DNA of 64,000 bases from Symbiodinium natans (lineage: Eukaryota; Sar; Dinophyceae; Suessiales; Symbiodiniaceae), in NCBI GenBank assembly GCA_905221605.1, contig CAJNDS010000585.1, forward strand, positions 45,274-109,273. Direction: 5' to 3'. A program made the translations under genes and the position numbers. Of the stretch, positions 38,919 to 48,400 are shown one piece after another; position 1 is the first letter of the stretch, and each line of letters opens with the position of its first letter. Below the pieces are notes generated by a model. The model was not told where the DNA came from. It was given only the letters and a program-made list of their open reading frames with translations, and did no database searches.

Positions 38919-41198
38919 GCTTCAATAAATAACTTAACAGCAGTTTATGCAGATAGATTTTATTTGTCATCTTCAACGGGTGTAAGTGAAATATCAGATA
39001 CATATGCTACAAAAACCGAATTAGGAGACATCAACACTGCAAACTCTTCAAATATAACAGCCAATGCTGACGCTATTTCAGTATTGAATACAAAGCAACT
39101 ACAAAACTTTTATGACATCAGTTCTATCTCTCATATTTTGGCGACTACATATCAAACTAATTTGCAAATATCCAGTAGCTACTACAGTAAAGTAGAAATA
39201 GATACAACATTTTCCAATTATTATACATCAACACAGATTGACACAAATTTATCTACTAATTATCAAAATAACACATTATTGGCTACTAACTTTTATAATA
39301 AAGGTGAGGTAGATACATTAATAGCAGGTGCAGGTGGTAGCAGTGGTTATTCCGATACAGAAATTGATAATCTACTAGCGTTAAGAGTTCCATTAAGTGA
39401 TTTTACTGACCGCTTCAAAGCAAACCCAGTTATTGATTGTAGCGCCCCTACTATTATTCATAGTGGATTAACATTAAACAACGAAACAATAAATATATCA
39501 CCGACTACGGGATTATTATTTAGTAATCAGTTTGGCGGAGGGGATAAAGTTGTATCAGTATTTAAAAACGCTACAAATTATGTAACTTTACAAGGAAATA
39601 AGATTATGACTAATGCTACAAGTGATGACAGTGTCGTAGACTTGGATTTAAATCCATCAGGAAATGTTAATATTACTAATGATCTATCGTTATCTAATTT
39701 ATCAGCAGACGGAATTAGTCTAACTAATAGTATTAATCTTGGTGGCAGTATTGAACTAACTGATGGGAACACAAGCATAGAAAGATACAGCAATGCTACA
39801 AAATCAAACATATCATTGGATTTAAAAACAGACCAAGAAGGACTGAGGTTAATGTTAGGAGCATCAACAGATACGGACACCAATACATTTATTGAATGTA
39901 ATAATGCAACAGGAGGAACAACAGTATTTAAACCAACTTATTTTAAAGACACAATCAATTATGAAGCTGAGAATTTCAATATTTCTAATAATTCAGGACT
40001 TACAATTTACAAACCAACAACAGACGCCAGTAATGTTGTAGCAATCGCTAATAACAGTGGGAAGTTAAGATTTAGAGGTTTTAGTATTGATGCTTATAAT
40101 ACCAATGACACATCACAACAGTTGTTTTTGAATATGAATAATTCTAACGCAGTGAGATGTAATAAATTAGGGATAGGAGCCAATGCCGTTGTAGATGTTC
40201 TTAACGTTAATGGTGGCAATTCTAATTTTAGCTCTACTGTAAGGTTTAACGGCGCTACTACTTTTAACAATGAGATATTGATATGGAATAATGGCAAAAT
40301 ATACAGAAGAGCGGACGCTAACAATTCATTAAACTTAATAACAAATGACGAAATAAATTTCTCATTCCAACCAAACAGAGCAACCGATCCAACAACAGGA
40401 ACTATAGCATTACAACTAACCGACACTAACGGAATTACAATTAACAGAGCAGTTACAAATAATCAGACTTTCAACAGTATAGGAAAAATAACAGCAGAAG
40501 CAGATTTAGATGTGTGGGGTGGTGTATATTTTCAACATTCGTCAGCAATTAAAGAAACATTAAATGGTAGTGATTATGATCTAGATATAAGAAATGGAGA
40601 CACCGACAGAGCAATTAATTTTATCATTGGAACTATAGGAAGCACACCGGAGTTATCATTAACCGAAGCGAAAGTTACTTTATTAGGTAACCTAGAAATA
40701 ACACATGATGATATAACAGGACAGCAACGAGTATTAATAAATAACCCAGATGACAACGGATGGATAAGATTAAGTAATAACAACTTATCAACATTAGATG
40801 CAACAACAACAGGTGTTGATGTTTATGGCGACCTTTCATATACAGGGTCGTTAATTCCTTCATCGGATAAAAGATTAAAGAAAGATATAAAGGAAGTAAA
40901 TAGTAAAAAAGCAGTAGAATTAGTAAAATATATTAAGCCGAAAACATATCACTTTATTGATGACAGACAACAAGGTAAATCTTGTGTAGGATTTATTGCT
41001 AATGATTTTATGGAAACGAAGAAGATGCCCGACGAATGGCAGAATGTAGTAAAAGAAGGAAAAGATGGTTATTTAAAATTTGATTACACAACATGTGTGC
41101 CAATTTTATGGAGCGCTTTACAGGCAACAATAAATGAAGTAGATAAACTGAAAAAGGAAGTAAGTAAGTTAAAGAAAAACAAGAGTGATAGTGATTAA
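38916..41198 (+). CDS. Trimeric fibre/spike with C-terminal S74 intramolecular chaperone
   Basis: 760 aa. Residues about 85-170 hold tail-fibre-like repeats around YYSKVEID, YYTSTQID, FYNKGEVD and YSDTEIDNLL, as in phage fibre shafts. A long Asn/Thr/Gly-rich beta-repeat region follows (about 170-640; repeated LTNNxTxNI-like strands), probably a beta-helical shaft or head. The C-terminus is a clear Peptidase_S74 domain: SSDKRLKKDIKEV (649-661), IKPKTYHFIDD, CVGFIANDF and a closing coiled coil VDKLKKEVSKLKK. S74 domains drive trimer folding and then cut themselves off at the Ser preceding Asp, here near S649/S650. The protein would therefore mediate host attachment. It lies in the late, capsid-side gene block. 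No signal peptide is seen. Confidence 0.87.
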   Translation: MASINNLTAVYADRFYLSSSTGVSEISDTYATKTELGDINTANSSNITANADAISVLNTKQLQNFYDISSISHILATTYQTNLQISSSYYSKVEIDTTFSNYYTSTQIDTNLSTNYQNNTLLATNFYNKGEVDTLIAGAGGSSGYSDTEIDNLLALRVPLSDFTDRFKANPVIDCSAPTIIHSGLTLNNETINISPTTGLLFSNQFGGGDKVVSVFKNATNYVTLQGNKIMTNATSDDSVVDLDLNPSGNVNITNDLSLSNLSADGISLTNSINLGGSIELTDGNTSIERYSNATKSNISLDLKTDQEGLRLMLGASTDTDTNTFIECNNATGGTTVFKPTYFKDTINYEAENFNISNNSGLTIYKPTTDASNVVAIANNSGKLRFRGFSIDAYNTNDTSQQLFLNMNNSNAVRCNKLGIGANAVVDVLNVNGGNSNFSSTVRFNGATTFNNEILIWNNGKIYRRADANNSLNLITNDEINFSFQPNRATDPTTGTIALQLTDTNGITINRAVTNNQTFNSIGKITAEADLDVWGGVYFQHSSAIKETLNGSDYDLDIRNGDTDRAINFIIGTIGSTPELSLTEAKVTLLGNLEITHDDITGQQRVLINNPDDNGWIRLSNNNLSTLDATTTGVDVYGDLSYTGSLIPSSDKRLKKDIKEVNSKKAVELVKYIKPKTYHFIDDRQQGKSCVGFIANDFMETKKMPDEWQNVVKEGKDGYLKFDYTTCVPILWSALQATINEVDKLKKEVSKLKKNKSDSD

Positions 41199-41221
41199 TA
41201 AGAATATTTTAGGAAATAACA

Positions 41222-41986
41222 TTATTGGTCACCTATTTCAAAGCGTTGTTCAAAGTTAATATAAAACATGTTATTCACATCTTTAGCATTTGTGTTTATA
41301 TAAAAGAACGAGTACGGTGCAAAATTCACCGCTTGTTGATACATGTCATAAAGTGTTCGCTTGTCTACAAGGGCACTATTCTCTTCTAGGAAACTATTTA
41401 CCTCGTTCATGTTCTTCAGTCTGAATATGAAAAGTGCCGAGGCATTAAGTCTTATTATAGGGGCAAGGACATTATATTTTTGTGTTGACAAAATACATGA
41501 GATGGCATTATGTCTTCCGCGTGTGAACAATCCATGCAAGATATTGGAGTATCTTACAAATTTAGGGTCATCCGCGAAGTCGTCCACCACTATTAAAATA
41601 CTGAATAATTCCTTTTGTTTGTTCTTCTTCTGGAAGTCTATTACCTTGTGTTGTGTTTCTATTATATGCTTTAATGCAATTGGATCGTTTTCTTCATAAT
41701 ATACTTTTTCCTTTTCGGTATCCACTTTCATTACGTCAGTAATGTATTTCTTGACTGCCCTCCATGTGTCGTCTACATGAACACTAGGGCTAAAAATGTA
41801 TATCCTTTCAAATGAACCACGGTATATCTTTAAAATTAGATTTTGTATTAAAACAGATTTGCCACCTGTTGAAGAAGCAACACATAACATTCTTGCTGGT
41901 AGACTTGGCATCATCTCATATTTACTATTCTTATAATTATATTTGGGTATGTCTATAGGTTCTACTTTAGGAATATCTTCTAACAT
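41222..41986 (-). CDS. Genome-packaging ATPase (FtsK/HerA, A32-like)
   Basis: 254 aa. Walker A is CVASSTGGKSVLIQNLI (G41-G42-K43-S44), Walker B is SILIVVDDFADD (D135-D136), and an STQKY motif (168-171) supplies the sensor Gln typical of the FtsK/HerA packaging group. An Arg-rich segment LFTRGRHN (154-160) precedes it. This family pumps DNA into the preformed capsid in Polintons, virophages and giant viruses. The gene converges on the fibre gene with a 23-bp gap. Its ATG is directly preceded by TAGTATTAATG, carrying the TATTAAT-type motif of other capsid-side genes. Complete and of usual length. Confidence 0.9.
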   Translation of the reverse strand: MLEDIPKVEPIDIPKYNYKNSKYEMMPSLPARMLCVASSTGGKSVLIQNLILKIYRGSFERIYIFSPSVHVDDTWRAVKKYITDVMKVDTEKEKVYYEENDPIALKHIIETQHKVIDFQKKNKQKELFSILIVVDDFADDPKFVRYSNILHGLFTRGRHNAISCILSTQKYNVLAPIIRLNASALFIFRLKNMNEVNSFLEENSALVDKRTLYDMYQQAVNFAPYSFFYINTNAKDVNNMFYINFEQRFEIGDQ

Positions 41987-42021
41987 TAATACTAGTTAGA
42001 AATTATATCATTTAAATATAT

Positions 42022-42153
42022 ATGGATAAATACATAGAAGTAATAAATGAGATAGAGAAATTTGATGAAATAATAAAAACTCCAAGATATAGAATGTGTT
42101 GTCACAGTTTGTTGGAATTTCTCAAGGCATTTTTTATTATCTTAAAAATGTAG
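42022..42153 (+). CDS. Putative 43-aa protein with hydrophobic C-terminus
   Basis: Begins MDKYIEVINEIEKFDEIIKT and ends LEFLKAFFIILKM before TAG. A charged N-terminal helix is followed by a short hydrophobic segment (about 30-43), perhaps membrane-associated. It is divergent from the ATPase gene and 19 bp before the next gene on the same strand. The small size leaves real doubt about expression. Confidence 0.4.
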   Translation: MDKYIEVINEIEKFDEIIKTPRYRMCCHSLLEFLKAFFIILKM

Positions 42154-42172
42154 AAAAATGTAAATGATATAA

Positions 42173-42580
42173 ATGAGCAATGATAGCCCAAATAGCGATA
42201 AAAAGAAAGGTTTTTTCATAAACTCTAAAGGTGTATCTTGTATTCCTTGTAGATGTAAGAGGCAGTCATATCATAAGGAAACAAAGACGGTAAAAGAAAA
42301 CAATGTAATAACTACTAACATTGTTGAAGATAGGCATAATATGAAATTTGGAGGAAGGAATGTTAGCCCTGATGAAAACCACATATTCAAAAATGATAAC
42401 CAAACAGGAAGCGTTGAAATATGTGATACTGGATTTGGAACTCACGGTATAACACCTGAAGAATGCGAACAGAGAATAGAAATTACAGAGACAGACATTG
42501 ATTGTATTAAGAAAGACATAGAACGAATAGAGTTAGAAATTAAAAAATTGAAATTTAAGATAAATAAGAAAATTGTATAG
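42173..42580 (+). CDS. Hypothetical protein with Cys-rich patch and coiled coil (135 aa)
   Basis: The N-terminal part has GVSCIPCRCKRQSYHKE, a C-x2-C-x-C patch that might bind zinc. The middle is Asn/Gly/Asp-rich and probably flexible. Residues about 95-135 form a strong charged helix (CEQRIEITETDIDCIKKDIE, then ELEIKKLKFKINKK). I do not recognise a family. It lies in the plus-strand cluster between the ATPase and the right terminal repeat. Confidence 0.68.
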   Translation: MSNDSPNSDKKKGFFINSKGVSCIPCRCKRQSYHKETKTVKENNVITTNIVEDRHNMKFGGRNVSPDENHIFKNDNQTGSVEICDTGFGTHGITPEECEQRIEITETDIDCIKKDIERIELEIKKLKFKINKKIV

Positions 42581-42769
42581 TTAGAAGAATTGTTAAAATA
42601 GTTTAAAGACTTGTTGTTTATATGTAACGACAGAGCCCCTAGATACCAGTGCCCCGCGGTTGGTCTTTTGTCCGTGAGCACGTCGTAAGAACGTGGCAAT
42701 GGTTAATTAGTTTGAAACAATGTTTATTATAATTAACAAATTATGATAAATATTGTAAAATAGTATAAT
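42581..42769. other. Intergenic GC-rich island, possible structured RNA
   Basis: About 42,625-42,705 is much richer in G and C than surrounding viral DNA and contains no convincing frame (a minus frame from 42,699 is short). GCACGT...ACGTGGC at about 42,677-42,696 can pair with one bulged base around a seven-base loop. It may be a small RNA, a structured element or foreign DNA; none is demonstrated. Confidence 0.35.
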
Positions 42770-43018
42770 ATGACAATATATGTTGATAAGATAACCATGG
42801 ATTTTAATATTGAGCATCATCCTCCTCATTGTAAAAGGCAGTGTGTTAGATGTAAAGAGTGGAAGAACTTAGTGCATTTCAAAAGATATTATCATTGTAA
42901 AACAGGTAGGTATTTAATGCAGTATAGATACACAGTTACTTGTTGTGAATGTCTTGATGGAATGAAAAAGTATAACGACAGAAGGAAATGTGAGTTAAAA
43001 AACATAAGTATAATGTAA
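42770..43018 (+). CDS. Small zinc-ribbon protein (82 aa)
   Basis: Two Cys knuckles are visible: QCVRCKEWKNLVHF (C25, C28) and TVTCCECLDGM (C58, C61), separated by about 30 residues with basic and aromatic residues (FKRYYHCKTGRY). This C-x2-C...C-x2-C layout, with the K-x-L-x2-F pattern after the first knuckle, is common in small viral zinc-ribbon proteins. It probably binds nucleic acid or a protein partner. It is the last gene before the right terminal repeat, 36 bp away. Confidence 0.72.
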   Translation: MTIYVDKITMDFNIEHHPPHCKRQCVRCKEWKNLVHFKRYYHCKTGRYLMQYRYTVTCCECLDGMKKYNDRRKCELKNISIM

Positions 43019-43053
43019 GCACATTTCATAAGAGTTTATGGAATATAATTCTA

Positions 43054-43399
43054 TTATGATTACAACCTTTATAACCAAACCTAGTAAAATCTATGAGAGA
43101 ACCCTTGCCCATTTCGGGATGATAATACCATCTTAGGGAATATGGATGGGGTAATTGGTTATTCCTATACTGGTCTTGGCAATGGGGTAGTAGTGGTGAT
43201 ATATTGGGTGGGGTGTAGTAGGGAGTATAGGAATATTCCTCTTATATGGATGAGGTAATCGGTTATTCCTATACTGGTAATGGTATTGGGGAAGTAGTAG
43301 CGATATAGTTGGTGAGGTGTAGGGGGGAGTATAGGAATAATCGTCTAATGGGTTGACTGGTGGTATTATTACCCAAAATGGGCAAGGGTTCTGCTAACT
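43054..43399 (-). repeat. Right terminal inverted repeat (346 bp)
   Basis: Reverse complement of 23,530-23,875. It ends CTGCTAACT. The outer 30-bp arm is conserved, but the inner arm (about 43,104-43,133) has several substitutions relative to the left copy, so this end folds on itself less perfectly. Confidence 0.95.
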
Positions 43400-43404
43400 A
43401 AAAC
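43400..43404. other. Right target-site duplication AAAAC
   Basis: AAAAC directly after the right terminal repeat, matching 23,525-23,529. Confidence 0.75.
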
Positions 43405-44428
43405 ACCCAGAGGGCGCTGTTGCGTCGGCGTCGCTGGCATTGGTGGTCGTGCGCTGCCGGTCTCGTGCTGAAGGCGCGAGAAGGTTTCCCAAAAACTAGG
43501 ACCTCTATTTTTCTGGGGGGTCCTGATGCTGTATTCAGCTAAATGACGGCAGCCCACAAAGGATGCTTCCCAAAACTTAGGATACCATCGAGGGCCTTAT
43601 AAAGGGGATTCGACTCAAGGTATGATCCTGAACTAATTACGCGTGGATTGGGCTTTCTGGGTATTGTACCTAAGACTTACGTTTCCCACAGTAGCTTTAC
43701 AGTACGGAGGCCGTGATGCTGCATCATGCTGCGGGGTTCAGGTTGGGCTATGGCTCCGGGCGGGTTCTGTGCGGCTCCTAGCTCTGCAAAGAAGAAGTAG
43801 GCCTTAAACCCTGAGTTATAAACCCCCAAGCCAAGCTCCAACCTCAATTTCTCAACTGACATGCAGGCAATGCTCCTTTGGTGCCGAGCTCTGACTCTGA
43901 CATGGAGTCTGGATGTGAGCAATGATCCGCACACAATTCACACCAGCGCTTGCACCCTTCCACCACCCATGAGCTACTTGCCAGTTAACATGAGAAAGCC
44001 CCCTTGTTAGCGACCCGACATGAGTCGGTAGGTGCCTAGGTCACCATGGTTTCATAATATGTGCTCAGGGCAAGTGGCTAATTGCAATGCAGCGGTCCAC
44101 TGACCAGAAGCCTCCACGAACCTTTTGCAGAACCCGACCTTGCATGAGCGTGACCCCCAGGTGTGATGCCCTCTCAACCACACGAGCCTTCAAAGGAAGG
44201 TGTTTCAAACAGAGAGCCGCTGACTGCAGAGAGAGAAGGCGTGCCCTGCAGGCCAAGCCAAAATTTCTTTGCCATCACAACGATGCCGCAAAGTAGGGAC
44301 TTTGTATCCCGCATGCTTTTACACAGGGGCCCGAAGCCCTAGACCCCACTAAGCCCTAAACCACCACCGCAACAGGCCCTAAAAGCCCGAAACTAACCCT
44401 AAGGCCCTAAGCCCTACCTACACCACCA
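43405..44428. other. Host DNA between the element and the next exons
   Basis: No confirmed gene. A minus frame at 43,369-43,557 extends into the terminal repeat and is not credible as a gene start. The composition returns to host-like values immediately at 43,405. Confidence 0.5.
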
Positions 44429-44515
44429 GGCCATCCTTCCGGAGATGGACGTGGAGAGGCGGGAGCGGAGCCAAGACGCTTTCTTGGCTTCAGCCTTTCT
44501 GCCTGGCCTGCGAGG
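44429..44515 (+). CDS. Candidate exon, unidentified protein
   Basis: Follows ACACCACCAG and reads AILPEMDVERRERSQDAFLA and on through FLPGLRG, ending at a possible GC donor at 44,516 in phase 0. The segment is protein-like and in the same direction as the P5CR gene, but it does not match that family's N-terminus and probably belongs to a different gene. Confidence 0.4.
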
Positions 44516-45474
44516 GGCTGGGGAGGGTTAGTGGAGGGTTGAGGGGTGGTAAGGGTGGGAAGGGTTTAGATGGATTTGGCATCCGTCGTATCTACTCGCA
44601 TTACGTTTTGTACGCACGGACTGTGCGTGGACTCTGGCCCAGCACAGCTTTGCCCACATGAGACGTGCCTTTCCTTTAGAGTCTGCCCCTTCCAGTAGAG
44701 ATTTTTAGGCTCCTTCAGCCCGTGTCAATGCAGGGCGCAAGCAACAAAGGATGAAGATAAGCCCGAGAGCTCAGAGCTGCCAGCGAAAGTTTCTCCAAGG
44801 GGCCAAGAAGGGCACAGAAATGTATGGAGTTGCAGCTCGAGCTTCAGCCATCCCTCAAACAATTGAGTATCATTGAGTCAACCATATAGCATTGTGGCTT
44901 TCTGTTGGCGATTGGGTCCAGCAAAGTGGGCAATGAGTTGCTGCCTCAACCTTCCTCTCCGTGCACCTGTTGAGCCTTTTGAGGTCCATGTTGCTGCAGT
45001 ACCTCCAACAAGGAGGTCCTTGGAAGGGTCGACACGAACCGCTTGTGTGCTGCCCCTGTGAAGCCCTTCGATTGTCGGACAGGTTCCCCGCTCCAGCGCT
45101 TCATGCAACTTCGGCAAAAGAACTCAGAGGTGATTTGCAGTCTGGAGCTTGGTTTCCACAACCTTGGCTTTCAGGGACCATGGAGGGCACTGATGGAGGG
45201 TGCGGTGGCAGATTCTGAGTTTCAGGTCCAGGTCCAGGACGCAGGAATCTCCAGCCTTGTCTGAAGCTGCGTCGGCCTGCTTCTGTAGATTTTGTGGCTC
45301 AACAGCCAGCTCCTTGCTGAGAGCCAGCAGCCATGGCGCAGGCACGCCCCTTGAAGAAGTTGAGAGATTATTGAAGTTAACGGGTCACCTGCGATGGCAG
45401 GAGTCGCCTGTGAAAAAGCATAAGGGCGCACCAGCGCAGGCTCCTGTGCGTGTCTCAGTCTCCCAGACCATGAA

Positions 45475-48400
45475 ATGATGCTTTGTGAGGCCTCCTTAGC
45501 GATCGGCTTCCTCGGGGGTGGCCAGATGCCTCCCGGCCCGGCAAAGCCACGAAAAAGTGCAGAAGTTGAGTTTCAGGGCCTCGGGCGATTTGATGCACTT
45601 TGCGGAGGACCCTGTATGCCTGCTAAGCCTGCTAAGCCCTCAGACCCACAACTCTCAACGATATGGCCTCAACTTTGGATTGCCCCAAAACCCAGGTGCG
45701 AGGCTCTGCTGGGCGGGCTCCTGGCTCAGGGCACCGCAGAGGCTGCAGCCCTGGTGGGGCGGGTGTCTCAAATGTTTGGGTTTCGAGATTTCAGGGGTGT
45801 GTTTAGGGGTTTGGGTTGGCCCCTCCCCGCATGCCCTCATGCATGGCCATACCCATTATACGTCAATCAGGCTCACTCTGTGAGAACACCCTCGGGAGGG
45901 GGGGAGGTTAGGGTTTCAATACTGCTTTGAGATTCTTTGTTGGGGTTGTTAGGTTAAGGGCGACTTCAAGAGGAGCTTTGGGTTTGGGGTACCCTGAACT
46001 CAATATGTCTGACTGGGGAGATTCATCCCTTCACGGGTTATATAGGAGGTTATATAGAGATAAAGGCACCTCAATCCCCTCAAGCGGCCACAAGCCCCCA
46101 AAACCATAAGCCAGACTCCAGAGCTGCGTGCAGGCTCAGGCAGACCCTGGCCCCAACCCGAAGTCCTACGTCCCACGCTCTGAACCCCCCAAATTCCTGA
46201 GCCCCCACTCAGGCGAGCAAAGCGCTCGTCAGCGAGCCCGTGGAGGCCAAGCCCTTCTGCAGAGTCCGCACAGACACGTGTGCATATATATATATATATG
46301 TATACATATGTATAAATATAAATATATATATATATATTGTATAGAGAGAGAGAGAGAGATTGGATATACATGTACATTTATATATATATATATATGTATG
46401 AATATAAAAATGAAAATATACGCGTGTGTGTGTGTGTGTGTGTGTATATTTAAAGTCGGCTCTGGGGTGGACGAGGTTCGTGGGAATGTCGAGAGCGTAA
46501 GTCCCTTGCTCATGCGGCTGCTGCGTTCCGGGAGAGGGGAGGAGGAGAAAGGGGAACCGTCGCTTTGGATTGCAGTTTCTCGATCGTCGCATGAGGCCAG
46601 AAGAGCATATTTGGAAAGCAAGCGCGAAACTGAGCTGAGCTGCATCTGCTGAGCTGAGGAGCTACCAGCGTCTGTGCCAAGGCAGCTAGTTATCTCGCAT
46701 GTCCTCCAAGCCCAGCCTACTGTTAAACACCCTTGTCGTACTTTTGCACGCCTGTTCAGAGTTCATTTCTCGATGCTTTTTCTGCAAGGCATGGAGACAC
46801 TCTGCAGATGGGCATGAATACAGTTTGTCTCTAGATGACAGCAGTTGATCATCTGAAACCACCACTGCGAAGACTCAGGTTTGGCGTCCGCACGACGGCC
46901 TCGAATGCTGAGGTCACAGTGTCAAGGGCACAACTCATGCGGAAAACATGTTGTCCAACTACTTCATGCAAGTATGGGGAGAAGTATTTGTTCAACCACG
47001 CTGTTCAGTCGGGTAATGTAGGGTATGTGTGCCTATGTCAGGCAGCGCTGGGCTGCGGTAAAGGTGTGGTTTGCTGTTGGCTCATGCTGCTTTTTTTTGG
47101 CACCCCCAGAACTCCTTTAAACAAAGCGGAGTCAACGGAGTGATAGCCCGAGTGAGCAGGTCGTGAGCTCGATGGGTGCCGGCGGCGTTGTAGTTCTGGC
47201 GGTGAAGCCCCAGGCGATCGGTGAGAATGTATCAGAATGCAAGACACGTCCCAACCATGTCCCAACCTAGAGCAGATTTAAACTACTGCAGCCCGATTTC
47301 GCCCGCTTAGAGTCCTGTACAATGCTGTACACGACCGACGGCTTTGGGTGAGTTGAGAAGCTGAAGAGTTCGATCGCCGCTTCTCTGGGTTGTTTAGGGC
47401 TTGCGCAACAGGCTTGCTAATTGCATGTGTTCGCATGGTTCCACTGCGCCAGACACAGCAGCTTTCTGGACCCTGAACCCTGCGCCCTGACGTGGATGCC
47501 AGGTTGCCGCCGCAGCCCTAAGCTCTTCAGCCGCAGTTGTCGTTTGAGGGGCTTCAGGGCTTCAGGGCTAAGGGTTTAGGGGGTTTAAGGGCTTCGGGGA
47601 TTGGGGGTTACGGGGTTTTGGTTTGACGTTTTTGTTTGCGTCGTTGGCGGCCCTGTGGCGCGGTTCCGTTCCCTTCTCTTGTGGGGGGGATAGGAATCGA
47701 AAAACTCAAACAAGGATTGCAAGTCAAGTAGCGATCTAAAACAAATCAAAACTGATCAAAGATCAAACATGCTCCAAAAAAACAGGACACAGGGGAAGTG
47801 GCAGAAGGAAGGATGGAAGGGAAGGGAGGATTTGAAGCTTGTGAGTAGGCAGATTTTTTGTTTTTTGCTTTGCTTGCACTTGCTGAATAGGCGGAAGGAA
47901 ATGCTGTAAGTTGCCGTATTTGGGCTCGTGAATAGGCAGAAATGCTGGTATTTGCCGCCTGTGAAGAAGTAGAAAAGCTTCAACAATTTTACAGTAGTTT
48001 GGAGCTTGCAACTCAGCAGAAGCGCAAATTTTTCATGGTATTTGGAGCCTTCGCACGGGCAGAAATGCTGTTTTCTTGGGAGATGCATAGCAGGAGACAA
48101 ACATCGCAAAGAACTTGAACGACACCGAGCTCAAATGAACTGCGGGATGAGAGGACATGGATGGACGTGGTCAAGATGATGCCAAGGTGATGCGACCGTG
48201 AGCTACGCAGCAGACTTTCGGATCCCGAGCCAGAACCGGCATTGTCTTTCCGACTTTGCTCACAAGTCAATTGTACGTAAACATAAGACATTAACTTTTT
48301 GTGGGGGACTACGGGTTTTATTTAAAAATAGTGCTTTTGGGGAAAATGATGAGTGCATTTAAGCCTGCAAAAAGTTGGCTGGTGGTTAGAAATTTTGCGC

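Larger units (their letters stand above)
23530..43399. mobile_element. Integrated Polinton / polinton-like virus, apparently complete
   Basis: The 19,870-bp element is bounded by inverted repeats and a 5-bp duplication. Gene order, left to right: host-like cargo gene (+), integrase (-), small protein (-), polymerase-helicase (+), five minus-strand genes including a GIY-YIG nuclease, penton (-), lipase, small protein, major capsid protein, second GIY-YIG and fibre (+), packaging ATPase (-), then three small plus-strand genes. From about 26,090 to 43,050 it is clearly AT-rich compared with the flanking host DNA. Integrase, family B polymerase, two jelly-roll capsid proteins and an FtsK/HerA ATPase define the Polinton/Maverick-polinton-like virus assemblage. 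All these genes are open and unbroken, so the copy looks recent or still functional. Confidence 0.92.
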
